This document shows positions 6,644 to 7,167 of a stretch of DNA of 7,167 nucleotides, piece after piece. Every line of letters begins with the position of its first letter. Position 1 is the stretch's first letter. The notes under the pieces were generated by a model, which searched no databases, was not told the origin of the DNA, and saw only the letters and a program-made list of their open reading frames with translations. Source of the DNA: an uncultured Novosphingobium sp. Lineage in GTDB: Bacteria > Pseudomonadota > Alphaproteobacteria > Sphingomonadales > Sphingomonadaceae. The DNA lies in the NCBI GenBank assembly GCA_946886365.1, contig CAMPIM010000141.1, positions 1-7,167 of the forward strand. The letters run 5' to 3'. A program made the position numbers and the translations under genes.

Positions 6644-7167
6644 TTAGCCTTCGTTCTTGGCCTTCAGCGCTTCGCCCAAGATGTCGCCGAGCGATGCACC
6701 GCTGTCGGACGAGCCATATTGAGCGACTGCCTGCTTCTCTTCTGCAATCTGCAGAGCCTTGATCGAGAAGGTCGGCTTCTTGGCCCGATCGAAACCGGTA
6801 ACCAGTGCGTCGAACTTCTGACCGATCTGGAAGCGCTCCGAACGCTGTTCGTCGCGGTCACGGCCAAGGTCGCTGCGCTTGATGAAGCCGGTTGCGCCGT
6901 CGTCGCCAGCCTGGACTTCCAGACCGCCGTCGCGAACTTCCAGAACCGTGACGGTGATCGTCTGGTTCTTGTTCAGGCCCGCTGCAGCGGCGGTGGTGCC
7001 GCCAGCGGCCGGGCCGCCACGCTCAAGCTGCTTCATGCCAAGGCTGATGCGCTCCTTCTCGACGTCGATGTCGAGAACGACGGCCTGAACCGACTCACCC
7101 TTGCGGTGCAGAGCCAGCGCGTCTTCGCCCGAAATGCCCCATGCGATGTCCGACATGTGGACCATGC
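6644..7167 (-). CDS. rpsA: 30S ribosomal protein S1, C-terminal part (5' end beyond window)
   Basis: S1 binds mRNA on the 30S subunit and helps initiation on structured or weak-SD messages. Only about the last 174 codons are here; the frame stays open through 7167, and the ATG at 7165-7163 is the Met of the internal S1 motif GMVHMSDI, not a start. Numbering from that Met, the end of one S1 repeat (to about residue 49, ending SLGMKQLERG) is followed by an Ala/Gly-rich linker (GGPAAGGTTAAAAG, about 50-63), then the last OB-fold repeat (about 64-140, with GATGFIKRSDLGRDRDE) and an acidic, flexible tail ending LGDILGEALKAKNEG. The ending and linker look like alphaproteobacterial S1. The TAA stop is at 6646-6644, followed by a strong terminator. 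Confidence 0.96.
   Translation of the reverse strand, partial: MVHMSDIAWGISGEDALALHRKGESVQAVVLDIDVEKERISLGMKQLERGGPAAGGTTAAAAGLNKNQTITVTVLEVRDGGLEVQAGDDGATGFIKRSDLGRDRDEQRSERFQIGQKFDALVTGFDRAKKPTFSIKALQIAEEKQAVAQYGSSDSGASLGDILGEALKAKNEG

Noticed and set aside
6980..7021. Ala/Gly-rich stretch in rpsA as a repeat or insertion
   Set aside because: It stays in frame between two S1 repeats and looks like an ordinary flexible inter-domain linker.

Overview
The window looks like core chromosome of an alphaproteobacterium, most likely a sphingomonad (Sphingobium/Sphingomonas-like). The basis is moderately high GC, the wording of the AlaRS, IHF-beta and ribosomal protein S1 proteins, and the rpsA-ihfB adjacency. 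The assignment rests on protein resemblance from memory, not on a search.

Left part, plus strand: the window opens inside alaS (alanyl-tRNA synthetase, missing roughly its first 30-40 codons), which runs to 2561. A 100-bp gap follows, holding an imperfect hairpin that may terminate alaS. Next, at 2662-4206, is a gene for an exported protein with an HEXXH metallopeptidase-like domain followed by a TPR-type helical region; I do not recognise a named gene. Its 3' end overlaps the next, convergent gene by 14 bases.

Right part, minus strand, read from right to left: the 3' part of rpsA (ribosomal protein S1), a strong intrinsic terminator, a candidate promoter, ihfB (integration host factor beta subunit), a tRNA-Leu(UAA) with encoded CCA, and a KefB/KefC-like CPA2 cation:proton antiporter with a C-terminal NAD-binding RCK domain.

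Most of the content is housekeeping: tRNA charging, a leucine tRNA, ribosomal protein S1 and nucleoid architecture. The two accessory-type genes are the envelope metallopeptidase/TPR protein and the antiporter. They converge tail to tail and so do not form an operon. I see no mobile elements, CRISPR array, phage genes, frameshifted genes or clear novel system. The points most worth a second look are the unrecognised exported HEXXH/TPR protein, the antiporter's altered KefC-type regulatory loop, and the tight convergent overlap. No gene-free stretch exceeds about 160 bases.
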